Shown here: positions 9,139 to 20,923 of the stretch, piece after piece | Numbering within the stretch: position 1 is the first letter of the stretch | Layout: each line of letters begins with the position of its first letter | Notes under the pieces: generated by a model | What the model saw: the letters and a program-made list of their open reading frames with translations, nothing else | What the model was told of the DNA's origin: nothing | Databases searched by the model: none | NCBI GenBank assembly: GCA_019787685.1 | Contig: JAHNUO010000001.1 | Span: 62,001 to 126,000 of the forward strand | Length of the DNA stretch: 64,000 nucleotides | Direction: 5' to 3' | Origin: Chiua virens | Taxonomy: Eukaryota; Basidiomycota; Agaricomycetes; Boletales; Boletaceae | Program-made: the position numbers and the translations under genes

Positions 9139-10640
9139 GAACAAGATGTGTGATCTTGTGAAGGTACTAATGGCATTTGAATCTCACTGAAGTTATCACT
9201 AATTATAATATACTGCAATAGCAAGTGTTTTATAGCTTGCTCAATGTCTTCACAAAGAACACTACACCCAAAGGTTACGCTTTGCTCCAGATGCTCCAGA
9301 ATTACCTCGAACTCAATGCTCTTATCAGTTTGGACGTTCACACAGAGCGCACATTGTTGATGATTGAGTGTGCACTTCTCCAATTCAACGATGTTCTCAA
9401 GGTGAGTATTTCAAGTGGTTCAGTAGTTGATTTCAACTATTGTTCTGAATTTCAGCATGCGTCCTAATGAAAGCATGCATGGTGCATTGTGGGAGGCATG
9501 CATGGTGCATTGTGGGAGGCATACAATCGTCGCTCCAATGGTTGAGATGTTGCCCATCAGGTGCCTAAATAAGATTGCTGACACATGTGGTTTTTTTGGC
9601 TGAATCCGTGATCTAGATTCTTAGAGTCAATCATCAAATGCTCGCTGCAAAGCTGCTCAGGCAGCATATAGATTCTCAAAACCTTCTCTGTAATGACAAA
9701 TTAGAATCTCGCATGACAGATTCAGATACTGGTGACATCAATGACAAAATCGGGGATACTCAGGCTGAACATTCTTATCAGCCTATGCTTGGCACTTCAT
9801 GTGATCCCACACCCATGCAAACATTTGAGGTTTGCAATGCAACTAACAGTGCATTTACTGGAATCCGTAAAAAGTTTGCTGAGTTCCTTAACTCATCGGT
9901 TTGTGCTTGGGGATATGAAAATACCAGCTACATCAAAATACCTCTTGGTTTATAGCACAAGAAATCAACATTCTGAGTAGATCACCGAGCACCAATACCT
10001 CAAGGTGAATGATGGATCAACTGTTGACTGGCAAGAAACCACAGATTACCTTCGATGCAACCCATCATTCCACAGAAAATCACACTATAACTGTGTGCTT
10101 ATGCAACTCACATCAACAAAAGTTGCATTAGTTCATCTTCTTCTTGTATTTTCCTGCCATGTTCCAGAGCTGAATGGATCATTTGACTTTGCACTTGTAC
10201 AACCATACTCAATGAGGACCGGTGTTTCTCGCCAATTAGACCATGATCTTGGCCTCATTCGCGTCAAGGCTGCCCCTGCATCCTCTTCTATCTTCATTCC
10301 CACAGCCTCCATCATTCATGGGGCTGTCCTGGCTCCCGACACTCAAAACAGAGACAACTACTTTGTTTTCAGTTATCTCAATGGTGACATGTTCCTACGT
10401 CTCAAGGATATGGCAAACTTTAACTTGCAAAACGATGCCTAATTTCTGTGTAAGTCTTAGACTATACAGATTGAATTTGAAGGTCCTTGATCATATGCTG
10501 ATTCCTAAGTTTAGTTTGGAGCGGATATTAATAGCACACAGCGAGAGCATGTTATTATTGTCGGATGTTGTCAATGACAGGCATACTAGTATTGTCTTGA
10601 ATGAGCCAAGCCTGCCAGTGATATTTTAGCATAGTAGTAA
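9139..10640 (+). pseudogene. Transposon-associated coding relic
   Basis: Several short plus-strand frames. The segment 10005-10442 encodes DWQETTDYLRCNPSFH, then FDFALVQPYS, LDHDLGLIRVKA, SSSIFIPTASIIHGAVLAPD and DNYFVFSYLNGDMFLRLKD. This is the C-terminal pattern of long hypothetical proteins that recur in Agaricomycete genomes next to CACTA-like Plavaka-type transposons; I recognise the pattern but cannot assign a function. The upstream frame 9638-9955 (ending FAEFLNSSVCAW) looks like an earlier part of the same protein, separated by stops. A 25-bp direct repeat (GCATGCATGGTGCATTGTGGGAG type) occurs at about 9474-9520. No intact transposase is visible. Confidence 0.45.
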
Positions 10641-11186
10641 TATTCCATGTGTTGCTGATAGCTGAATCACGAGGTGGCATCAACGGCTCTCATTGTCTTT
10701 AATCTTGTCTTGTCTTGGGAGGCCGCACATGACAAATATCAGCACTTCAGCATTCTCTTTTACATATGCTAATGCCAACCGACATGTCGACCTGGACCGA
10801 CAACTCCCGTATTATTCAGACCACCTTACTCAGAGTGAGAGAACGATGCGGTGGCGTTGATGCTGGTGTCAATGTATGTATCAATTGCTGCACAATTATA
10901 TGCCTGAATCCAGTCTAAAAAAGCTGACAATTGAAAGGACACGATGCCAACATGTGTCTCATTATTCTCAAGTACGTCCTGATCTGGTCATTTATCATGG
11001 ATATTCTGCTAATGAACATGATCCAATTCACAATTACTGTCTAGACCCTGACATCGCTGCAATCAGAAACATTTTTATATGAGCCAGCAAGTTGTTGACT
11101 GGTAGCTTCTTATCTTGCAGCTAGCTGCCTCTCACCCTCATCACTTTGGACGTGTCTCAGGCTCTCAGCCATTCTCATTGTGATTC
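10641..11186. other. No gene recognised
   Basis: Short plus-strand open stretches such as DMSTWTDNSRIIQTTLL (about 10780) and a 68-codon frame at 10876-11082 may be further transposon debris, but nothing can be assigned. The last 90 bases before 11187 could hold the promoter and leader of the next gene. Confidence 0.4.
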
Positions 11187-12658
11187 ATGCGTCGCCCTAC
11201 CCCCCAGCAACAAGAGGAAGAGTTTGACCTGGATGGATCTGACTTGGGTTCCAATGGTTCTGATCGGGAGATTCAGGAAGACAAGGATAGTGACTTAGAG
11301 CAAGTTCTGAGCACTTTGCGGGTACCAGGACCTGACGCAGAGATGGCCAAACTGCAAAAGGTAAGTTAGCACCATTAATACTACCATTCACACACTCTCA
11401 CATTCTGAATCGACACAGGCACTCGCATTGTGTCAGAGGACCTTGACTGCGATGCATGCTAAGCTAGGAAGTACCACGAAGGAGCTCCAAGCCTTCAAGG
11501 TAGCCTTACCGCCAAAGAAGTGCAAGGCTATATTGAACAAGTCTATTGGCCAAGTTGCCAAGAAGTTTACCTTACTATACCGTCTCTGGGTCGTTGAGGG
11601 CCTTTTCCCCATCACAAGTATCCCCAATGTTGACCTCTTCAATGCGGGCCACTGGGCTTCACCTGAAGCCAAACGTGACACAGTCATCACTGAAATATTC
11701 ATGATTGCACCCCAGGCTCTGCACAAAGAAATGATTACATACAAGGCTTTAGGTTCTGTGGTATGTGGTCTGAATTATTTAAATCACTCTCTCCTACTAA
11801 CAACGTTGAATTATTGACAGTTCTCCAGCGCCCTGAACCAGGAGAGATCCAATATACTCCAGGCCATCAAGGAAGCATCAATGCTGGTCTTCACTCCACT
11901 GAAGATCTCAGATGCAACAATTTTCATCTCTCTTGACCGTAAGCGAGATGATCCTGAGATGAAGCGATTATCAATGAAAGACAACACATACCATCGCCTT
12001 GCTCCCATTTTATTCACAGATCCCAATCAGATGACACCTGATGGATTTCTCAGGAGCCCAGTCCTTGTCAATGTAAGCCTAGTAGTCTCTCTCTCTTTGA
12101 CTGTGCAAGACTTGATGTTGATGCTTGTTTTCCAGATTCTTCATCTCCTTCTTTTTGGCAAGGCTTCACTTACCAAGGCGAAGGCTCGTGGAGGACCAAA
12201 AGCAAGGGGACAACTTCACAATGTCCAGAGTGCAACGGAAGGTCTTATAGCGGCAGCAGCAATATTTGTAAGTAGATTCTAATATGTATGAGTGCACAAA
12301 ACTAACCAAGCCCCTACTTGAGGCTCATTACTTGCTCACACCAGACCCCGAACTCCAAGCTGTGGGTAGTGAAACCAAGATTTCTTACGAAGCAGATTAC
12401 GACTTCTACCTCGAGCACCTCCTTAAACATTCCAACTAGGCCATTGAAACTGTCAACTTCTTCAACACAGGGATCTTTGGTAGTAAGAAAAATAACAATC
12501 TGTCTACTGAGCCGACAGTACTGTCCGCCCCCAGCCATACCTGGGAAGACGACTTCCTCAACGACTTGGACAACGCTCAGGCTGAACCACCTGTGGAAGT
12601 GCTGACCACCATGTCAAGCATTATACAGCCCGCCACCAACAGTATCTCAGCTCATTGA
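11187..12658 (+). pseudogene. DUF6532-like Agaricomycete protein, one nonsense codon
   Basis: Five exons join cleanly: 11187-11360, 11419-11760, 11821-12072, 12136-12267 and 12323 onward, all introns phase 0 with GTAAG/GTATG donors. The start MRRPTPQQQEEEFDLD gives an acidic N-terminus; the body includes CQRTLTAMHAKLG, WVVEGLFPITSIPN, and near the end AHYLLTPDPELQAVG and YEADYDFYLEHLLKHSN. That layout, with a terminal FxLSPD-like motif and a Y-x-D-F-x-x-Y-L region, is the one I associate with the large DUF6532 family of Agaricomycetes (function unknown, often in repeat-rich DNA). A TAG at 12437-12439 (probably from CAG) comes just before the conserved AIETVNFFNTGIFG; without it the frame runs to TGA at 12656-12658. 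The truncated product would be 338 residues. Confidence 0.55.
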
Positions 12659-14597
12659 GAACCTTTGCTTTCCTCAGGCTTTCGTCATCACTCCAAGTCG
12701 CTGACTTGGACTCACTCTCTGAGTCCTGTTCATTCTTCCCCCCCCCCCGACTCTCCTGTTTGTCCTTTCCTACCCAGACCTCCATTATCGCCGATTCTCA
12801 CAACATCGACAGTATTGATCCATAATCAATTATCTGCAGCCTCTATGTCATCTGTATCGAAGTTGCAGGTTGATGTTGGACAGATGAGTATTGATGGTGC
12901 GATAGGCTCTATGACTAGCTCTGATCATGTCCAAGTGCCGATGTCAGGCCACCAAGTTTCCTCTGCTTGCTGTGCCATTCCTGCTCAACTTCCCAAGTCA
13001 TCAGTGCCCCCAGCGGGTTCTGAACCCCTGGTCAAGAAGCATGTTACACGCTCTCATACCAAGGCCACTGGCAATAAGTGAGATGGACTCTGTTTGCCTT
13101 CGTCTTACATTATTCGAGTTTTGTTGTGTTCTGGATCTTGTGTCGTTCATGAACGTACCAGGTGAAACTATGTATAATAGATATGTATCTGCTGGTACTC
13201 TGATTCAGAATGCCGACAACTTGATTTCTATCTCAGTCTAGTTTACAGTCAATGAATGGATTTGTTCACACAATGACTTTGAATTGGATTCTGACAGATC
13301 AAGAGTCAATCTCATCACTAACCTTGTCGGCAATTCAATTCTTGACATTGACATGCCACATCAACCATGAACTTGATCTTCTACTTTTGACAAACCCAAA
13401 TCTTGTTGGTGCACCACACTTTTCCTCCCCTCCTCCTGCTTCCTTCTCCACTTCTCTGTCCCAGTCATGTGTTCCTGTCCTCGTTGATCTTGGCATCAAA
13501 ATTTATGCAAGACCAAAGTTGCTATTCAAATTGTGCAGGCCATTGGCATCCCACAAGCATTGCAGAAAAGTGGCCATCCAGTGAAAGCCATTCATGCATC
13601 AGCAAACCAACCTTTACCTGGACAATGGTGGACAGCTCTGGACAGTTTCCGACAGAAAGGTTCCCAACTGGCTAGAACTGGACAGATTTTCGAAAAAAAA
13701 AATCCTGCCTCTAAACTTCCTCTCTCTCAAAATTTCACAAGGTAAAATTTCCATCAAATGGAGCCAATTGAGATAGTTTTTGTGAGCCTAGACATTGATT
13801 TGCTCCTGTGGCAAGCCCAGAATTTCAACAGTGTGAAGGCTGTTCCACTGATGTGCTCATTTAAAGGGAGGGAAGGTTGTCTCTGTGGTAACTTGATGAG
13901 GAAGTGTGTAGATTTCTCTGTGAGAATGGTCATCACTGGTGATCCAAATTTGCAGTTGGATGAGGTTGGTGTACCATGAACTTGACATACCCTAAGCAAG
14001 GTATGTGAAGCCTGATGCTTGTTAAGCGTCCTGACATACTTGGGGTGTAGTGATGCCATACAATATTGCTTACCTTCAAGAGCTTGTCTGGAATGGGCCT
14101 TCGACATATCCTGGTGCATGATACATCATCCAGCCAGGGATACAGGTGAACGCATAGACTCGCGATATAATAAGCGAGCGGATGCTTTTTTTCAGTATGG
14201 ATGACTCATCAAAAGGCATCTCAAAGACAGAGAGTGAGTCATCTTGTGTTGAGCCAGTTTGGATTTCTTGATATATTGAAATACCTCTAGTTTTGTCCTG
14301 TTCAACAGACAGCCGAGTTTGCACAAGATGAGTATGATGAGCCATCGCATGAAGTTGATGCCATATTCTAGTGTGTTTTCTTTCCTTTCAGGAATCAGCA
14401 TAAGTTGCTGTGTAACTCATGTTTTGACTCACAGCATTCCGTTTAAATCTCTCTGTAATGCCAACTTCAATGGAGATGAAATGAATAGTATGCGGTACAT
14501 CCACTAAACTTGATTTAATCATTATCACCTACCGGATGCTCCAGCATACCCCAATCTAAAGAAACCTGTGCCAAGTTAAGCCAGATTGCACGGGTTC
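12659..14597. other. No gene recognised
   Basis: Open frames of 60-140 codons exist on both strands (for example 12665-13081 plus and 13754-14119 minus) but none shows a recognisable domain or coherent exon chain. A run of ten C lies near 12740 and a run of nine A near 13690. The stretch is probably decayed repeat DNA. Confidence 0.4.
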
Positions 14598-16250
14598 CAT
14601 GCCAGGTTGGTAATCCATCACCCCAGGCAAACAAACCTGTTATGGGTATTGTGCAGGACACATTGTGTGGCATTCGCAAGTTCACACTGCAAGACATGTC
14701 CTTGGACTGGAATCATGTCCAAAATATCCTTCTCTGGCTCCCTGAATGGGGTGGCAATGTCCCGACTCCAGCAATCATCAAACCAAAACCTCTTCAGACA
14801 GGGAAACAGATCCTTAACATGGTTGTCTCTCGGGGTATAAACATCCACCACACTCCCAACCCCAAATCCTCTAATCCTGTCTTCAATGATGGCATGATGG
14901 TTGATAATGGTGAAATCCTGTTCGAAATTGTGGATAAAAAGACCGTTGGGGCGATGCAAGGCGGTCTGATTCACATAGTCTTCCACAAGAAGGGTCCAGA
15001 GGCTACATGAATGGTATTCACCAGGATTCAGGTGGTCATCAACTTCTGGCTGTTTCACAACAGTTTCAGCATTAGTATTGGTGACACGATCACTGGACCC
15101 AAGGTGATGAGTTATATCACCCAATGTATTGGGAAGAAGGAGCAGCAGGTAGCTGAAATCATTGATAACACTTACCATGACCAACTCAAGCCTATGCTGG
15201 GGATGACCATTCACAAGTCCTTTGAGAGCAAGGTTGAACGGGAGCTGAACCATGCTTGTGATGACTCTGGACAGTACACTCAAAAGAACTTGAAGAAGGA
15301 CAACAATGTCAAGCAGGTGGTCACAGCTGGGTCAAAGGGTTCTTACATCAATATCTCACAGATGTCAGTCTGTATAGGGCAGCAAAGTGTTGAAGGACAT
15401 TGTATACCATTTGGATTTCACCATTGAACTCTCCCACACTTCACAAAAGACGATTTCAGCCCAGAAGCTTGGGGGTTCGTGGAGAATTCATACCTGAGAG
15501 GGCTAACTTCTCAGGAATTCTTCTTCCATGCTATGGCCAGTCAAGAAGGTTTGATCAACACAGCCATCAAAACAGCTGAGACTGGTTACATCCAGCGACG
15601 GCTTGTCAAGGTGTTGGAGGACGTAATGGTATACTCTGACAATACTGTGCAAAACTCACTGGGAGACCTCATTCAGTTCATTTACAGTGAAGATGGAATG
15701 GATGGCACATTCATTGAGCAGCAAAAGATCGAGACATTTGGAATGTTGGACAGGGAATTCAAACACAACTACCGAGTAGACATGACGGATAAAGAAGGAT
15801 GGTTTTTGCCAGGTGTTCTGCAGATTGGCATTGATGACAGAAAAATTGGATGAAGAATATGGCCGCCTCATAGAAGATTGTCATGTATTACACAAGTTCG
15901 TTTTTCCTTGTGCAGACGGCCTTACACCCCATTACCTCCCTGTCAATCTCCAGTGTATTATTCAAAATGCCACTCAGATCTTCCACATTGATCAGCAAAA
16001 GCCCAGCAACCTTGAACCCTCTACATCATTGACACTGTTCATCAACTCGCCGATCGACTTGTTGCAGTGTCTGGGGATGACCCAATCAACAAGGAGGTGC
16101 AAGTGAACACGTTGCTCACCTTCCACATGTATGTACATGCCATGATGGCAACATGATGTGTGCTGGAGCAGTACTATCTGAATCGGAAGCCTTTGAATGG
16201 GTTTTGGGAGAAATCAAAGCCAAGTTCAGTCAATTGTTTGCAAATCATGG
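14598..16250 (+). pseudogene. RNA polymerase II largest subunit (RPB1) fragment
   Basis: The plus strand encodes an internal piece of RPB1, beginning ANKPVMGIVQDTLCGIRKFT and continuing through PTPAIIKPKPLQTGKQIL, KTVGAMQGGLIHIVF, NVKQVVTAGSKGSYINISQM, the bridge-helix region [20 protein letters not shown] and [17 protein letters not shown], to LPVNLQCIIQNATQIFHID and AFEWVLGEIKAKFSQ. It stops just before the trigger-loop region. One frame is uninterrupted by introns for about 410 codons but has TGA at 15008-15010 and 15425-15427; there is a frame change with a small deletion near 15838, another near 16020, and a TGA at 16154-16156. Many differences from expected RPB1 are Arg to His, Cys, Gln or stop. 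It cannot make a functional subunit; it is a partial copy in a repeat region. Confidence 0.93.
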
Positions 16251-16253
16251 CAC

Positions 16254-16300
16254 AAAATAATGATAATAATAGTGATAATGATAATGATAAATATTTATTA
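16254..16300. repeat. AT-rich microsatellite (TGATAA/TAA)n
   Basis: A run of imperfect TAATGATAATAATAGTGATAATGATAATGATAA directly follows the end of the RPB1 homology. It may mark the insertion edge of the fragment. Confidence 0.8.
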
Positions 16301-16674
16301 ACATGCAAATTCTGCCATTAATCAAGACTTTTTAAGCAGCCTTGTTGCTTACAACTCTCTTTCTCTTTCTTTTCTCCATTGACAATGACTCAGCACCATC
16401 TAAACTCACATAGTCCATGTTCAACATAGTTTCAAGTCTCTGAACTGTCAGTGCTTTGGTATCTGCTTGTCAACACTCTCATCATTGTCGCTCTTAACAG
16501 AAACTCTCCCACAGCCTAAGGTGTTGTCTGGAAATTTTAAATTTATGAGTTGTCGTCCATTGTAATAAACTAAATTGAATCTGACTTGAAACCTTCTTTC
16601 TACTCCTCCCTAGCTCATTGACATTGATGTGCCATCGGCACTCTCGATTATGAGTCTAGCACCATGACTCGGAT

Positions 16675-16945
16675 CTTGTGGTTCATCTACCTCTGGAGCA
16701 GCCCTCATCACCAGCACAACTGACTCGTCCACCTCTGCAGGCTCCACTACTTCTACTAACAAGAGTCTTGTGGTTCATCTACCTCAGTCCCCACCACCAC
16801 CAGCACAACTAACTTCTCCACCTCTGCAGGCTCCACTATGCTGACCACTAGCAAGAGTCTTATGGTTCGTCTACCTCAGCTCTCCTAGCCTCCAACATGA
16901 CTGATTCCACTTCTGCAGGCTCCACTACTCTGACTAGCAATTCAG
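16675..16945. repeat. 92-bp tandem repeat, about three copies
   Basis: The segment starting CTTGTGGTTCATCTACCTC recurs at 16675, 16767 and 16859, a constant 92-bp spacing, with shared blocks CCAGCACAACT and CTCTGCAGGCTCCACTA. The copies differ by small substitutions. Open frames across it are Ser/Thr-rich on the plus strand only because of the repeat and are not called as genes. Confidence 0.8.
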
Positions 16946-17373
16946 TCATCTCCACTACCACTACTGCATCAGGTACTTTCATTCCTGCTGCTGACTCCAC
17001 CACTGACCGCCTCTGCTGTAGACATTTCTGCCATTGTTCCAAGTATGACCCCAATTTCCATGGTGATGACTGCCTCTTCAAGTCTTGTTGGAAGTCACTC
17101 AAACAAATTCAAATGTAGCAGTATTTGGACTCATTTAAAGTAGTACCAATTCTCAAAGTACTGGTATCATGGTAATATCATTTTCATGTAGAAATTTGAG
17201 CTAGGGTTTGTTCTGAGTCCATGGATACAATGGGTGAGCAACAACTGGAATGAATTATAAGCATCTTAAGGCACATTGGCATGAATCTTCATAGTCCCGT
17301 GTCCATCAGCAAATTCGCACATTACTTTTTCTGCTTTTGTGCACTTTTCCATTACCTAAACATTGCCAAAAGT

Positions 17374-17927
17374 TGTCATATACAGCTCTGTTCTCCATTC
17401 CTCCGGATATAACTCCGTTTCTCTTAGACGATAACTCCGGGTCGATCTCCCTCAGGACGCAACTCCGTGACCCTGGACCTCCATTATGTATATATGTTTC
17501 CTCTTTTATTTTAGTACATAACCTGTGTCTCGCTTACAAGCACAGCTCCAGCTTTCTCAGTACCCAACTTACCTCCAGCTATGTAGTTTCCCGATCTTCC
17601 GTCTTACTCAGTTCTTACCAACTCCGTTACTAATCTCCATTCCACTCTGAGTATATAAACTGTAGTACCCCGACTGTGTACCCTTAGTCTGAATATTAGT
17701 TTATTGTACGACTCACTCCGAACACTCCGTAAGACCTTGACGGTCTTTACTCTGCTCGACTCCACTTTATGTGTTGAGTCATATATCTACCTCCGTTCTC
17801 TGCACATCCGAAATATAGGGACAGACTGTGACAAGGGTGCACCACATACAGTGAAGCCAAGTCCCGTCCGACGTTACAACTCTGGAGATCCGGAGTTGGC
17901 TACCTCCAAGTCACACAGTCTCTAACA
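17374..17927 (+). mobile_element. Solo LTR, second family
   Basis: A 554-bp segment starting TGTCATATAC and ending CTCTAACA, flanked by perfect 5-bp duplications AAAGT at 17369-17373 and 17928-17932. It contains a plus-strand TATATAAA box near 17652-17660 followed by pyrimidine-rich sequence, as expected for an LTR promoter. It is unrelated by eye to the TGTTAC family. No internal coding sequence accompanies it. Confidence 0.88.
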
Positions 17928-17932
17928 AAAGT

Positions 17933-19049
17933 ACAAAAAGCACAAAAGCAATGAAAGCACTTGATTTCAGCATTGTCGCATAACAAAGTTAAAATGTGAA
18001 AAGTATGATAAGCATGAAAAGCATGTAAAATACTAACTATTACAAAAGTATGTACTAGATAGGAAAATTGCAATGGAATTTGACAATATGGATTTACCAA
18101 GTGGCTGGTAATGTGAAAGCGAACATCTTGGTTTTTGAGTGGATGATAGGAACGGCCTCAGCTTTGGTGAGACTAGGCGATGACGACACAGACACAATCC
18201 TGGTGGTGTGGTCCTTGATACCCAGGGGCATCAGGGGTGATGCAGAAGAGGCTGAAGATGGCAAAGGTAAATAGGATAGGGAGGGGAGTGATGTAGGATG
18301 CAGAGGTTGGGAGGGGGCAATACTGGCTTGAGCAGTGTAGAAAACAAATAATAGGTGATATGAAGAAAGGTGGGGCGATAGGTTCATCCCAAGGGGGGTT
18401 ATATTTGAAGGAATGAAGGGTTCGGGTTTGTCTAAGAGTCCTAGAGGCTGCTGAACAATCCAGAATGAAAAGCGGTCGATGTAAAAGTATCCGGTGGAGT
18501 CGAGGTGATGAGAGTATTGTTTCAAGTAGATGAGATGCAGAGGAACGATAGGACGAGGTAAAAGAAAAACTATCCAGCTCACTCACACATGGGAGAGTAA
18601 ACAGGAGATCTCCTGAACGCAGAAAGACAATATATTTGTGTTAGAAACATGGTTTTATAGTCCTGGGCATAACCCAGGACTGTTAAAGGTAATCCGACCC
18701 TAAGTAAGTGTACAGGATTGACGTAGGGTGAGTATGCTAAGAAGGGGTGTCAAACCTTGTAGATGACAAAGAAAGAAAAGGTGTTAGGATAGTAATGACC
18801 TTAATAAGGCCAAATCAAGTAGAACAAGTCAAATCGGATGAAGCAGAATACATACAATGGAACCAGATTGGATCGTGTTGACTCGGATTGGACTCAGATT
18901 GGATTCAGATGGATTCAGATGATCTGTAAACGCTAGGAATGAAACCGGGCTGGCACAAAGTCAATGGCGGATGAGATGGGAGGTGATAGGACATGATGAA
19001 GAGCGAGGAAAAGGTATCCTACAACCGTAGGGAGTATCTAACTCCTACA
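17933..19049 (-). mobile_element. Fragment of an LTR retroelement related to element A leader
   Basis: The right end reads TGTAGGAGTTAGATAC on the minus strand, matching the start of element A (TGTAGGAGTCA at 5687). A TATA-like ACTATAAAAC at about 18651-18660 is followed by a TCCTGGGCATAACCCAGGA hairpin; the equivalent places of element A carry similar sequences. A 163-codon minus-strand frame (18094-18582, Pro/Ser-rich) begins after it and could be a gag N-terminus, but I recognise no domain. A short direct repeat TTGGATTCAGATGGATTCAGATGATC lies near 18900. Confidence 0.45.
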
Positions 19050-19429
19050 GTGAGAAAGGATATCGCTGGCCATACGAGAGAGATGGACTGGTACTTGGTG
19101 ATGCTGCGAAGGGGTTCACTGAAGGACCAGGACCAATGGGAGTGATGCCATGGCCTGGCCCAGCCTGAAAGCCATGGCTTAGGCCTGGGCTGTGGCTTAA
19201 CAAATACATTGCACGGCCAGATGAGCGAGCACACATGCACACACAGGCTTGTTGTGTGCGTGTGTACATGTGCTTACTGTCTCATTGCCGTTGTCACTCA
19301 TCACAAGTGGGGACACATGGTGAGTGCGCATGCAATGAGGTGCATGGTATGTGGTAGGTAGCCCCAGGTGGGTGTTGGCAGGGGAAAAAGAGAAGGGAAC
19401 AAGCAAAGTTCAAACACAACACGAGGACA

Positions 19430-20090
19430 ATGCGACAATGTGTCACATTGTCCATGTGTCATGTTGATATCTCATTTATTGTTGTCATCGTGTCCAGGTG
19501 GCACAAAGGGTGGGGAGATGTAGGAAGGGGGGAGGTGACAAAGATGACACATGGATAACGTGACAATGTGTTACATCGTCATCACGTCATGTTGTTGACG
19601 CCTTGGTGTTGCAGACGATAGGGAGGAGGGAGAGGGGAAAGGAGAGGGAAAAGAAAGAAGAGGGGGAGGAGATGGATGCGACATGACAACAACACAACAA
19701 TGTGTTGCATCGTTGTCACGTCATGTCTATGTCACCTCCTTGTCGTCGTGTCGCCACAACAAATTGGTGGTGGGAGGGAAGGAGAAGGGAGGGTGAAAAG
19801 GAGGGTGTCGATCCATCAACATCGTTGTTGTGGCATGTCATGTCCTGTCGTCCGTCGCATCGTCCATGGTGTGGTGACAGAGGGAGAGAGGAGGGGAGGG
19901 GATGGAGGGGAAAGGGATGAGGGGGTGTCGTCATCTTCATGGCACATCACATCATGGCACCTGTCCCACTGTCCATGGTGGGGTGGCAAAGAGAGGGAGA
20001 GGACAGGAAAGGGGAGAGGACAGGGATGAGGCCTGAGGGTGTCATCGTCGTGGCATGTCATGTCTGTCGTCCATTGCGTCATAACAGGGA
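19430..20090. repeat. Degenerate minisatellite, purine-rich
   Basis: Units of roughly 110-130 bp alternate a TGACAATGTGTYRCATYGTCATCACGTCATG-like block with a GGGAGGAGGGAGAGG-like purine block. A near-perfect palindrome GACAATGTGTCACATTGTC sits at 19434-19452. Long open frames on either strand here (for example 19816-20211 minus) are by-products of the composition. Confidence 0.65.
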
Positions 20091-20519
20091 GAGGTGAAAA
20101 ATTATGGATGTTGATGTTGATGGGGCAAGAGAGATGCAAGGCGAAGGTGACGAGGGCGATGAGGGAGTGCAACAAGCAGCACACACTACAGTTTGAAACA
20201 AATTGGAACACGACTGCTAGCTAGGCACAGCAATATCAGTTCAAATGGAACGAAGACAAGCGCAAAGCAAACGTACCAACATCATCCACACCACCTAGCA
20301 ATTCCAGGTGACCCCTATGTCAACTATTCTCGTCACAATCCAGTGGGGACTTGGTGAATTTTCTTGCAGGTTTGTTGTCACGTGTTGTCATGTGTTGTTG
20401 ATTTGCATGCACTGCATCCCTCACCCTCCCATTCATCCAACACCACCTCCTTTACCACTTCACTGCAACATTGCTACACTGGGACACGATGTGCTCCACG
20501 GTGACAATGATGAGGGCAT

Positions 20520-20568
20520 GTGATGTGCTGATGACGTGTGCAACCACACGACAACAACAACAATAATG

Positions 20569-20610
<42 letters not shown>

Positions 20611-20888
20611 ACAACAACAACAACAACACTCACATCATCACCACCACCTTGAGGACGCGGTGATGGCGTTGACACCTCACCCACACCATTGCCACCATCT
20701 TGAGGATGCAATGACAACAACAATGTGTGCAACTGCACAGCAACGAGAACAATGACGACGCCTCACCTACACCATCACCACCACCTTGAGGACACAGTGA
20801 CGACACCGACACCGACATGTGCAACCACACAGCAATGGGGACGGTGACAATGCCTCACCTACACTGTCACCACCACCTTGAGGATGCG

Positions 20889-20923
<35 letters not shown>

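Noticed and set aside
8382..9143. 8387-9138 as a third solo LTR
   Set aside because: Its flanking 5-mers (TCTTA and GAACA) do not match and a primer-binding site plus gag follow directly, so it is the 5' LTR of element B.
16675..16945. CRISPR-like array
   Set aside because: The 92-bp units are similar throughout, with no short repeat/unique spacer alternation, and the genome is eukaryotic.
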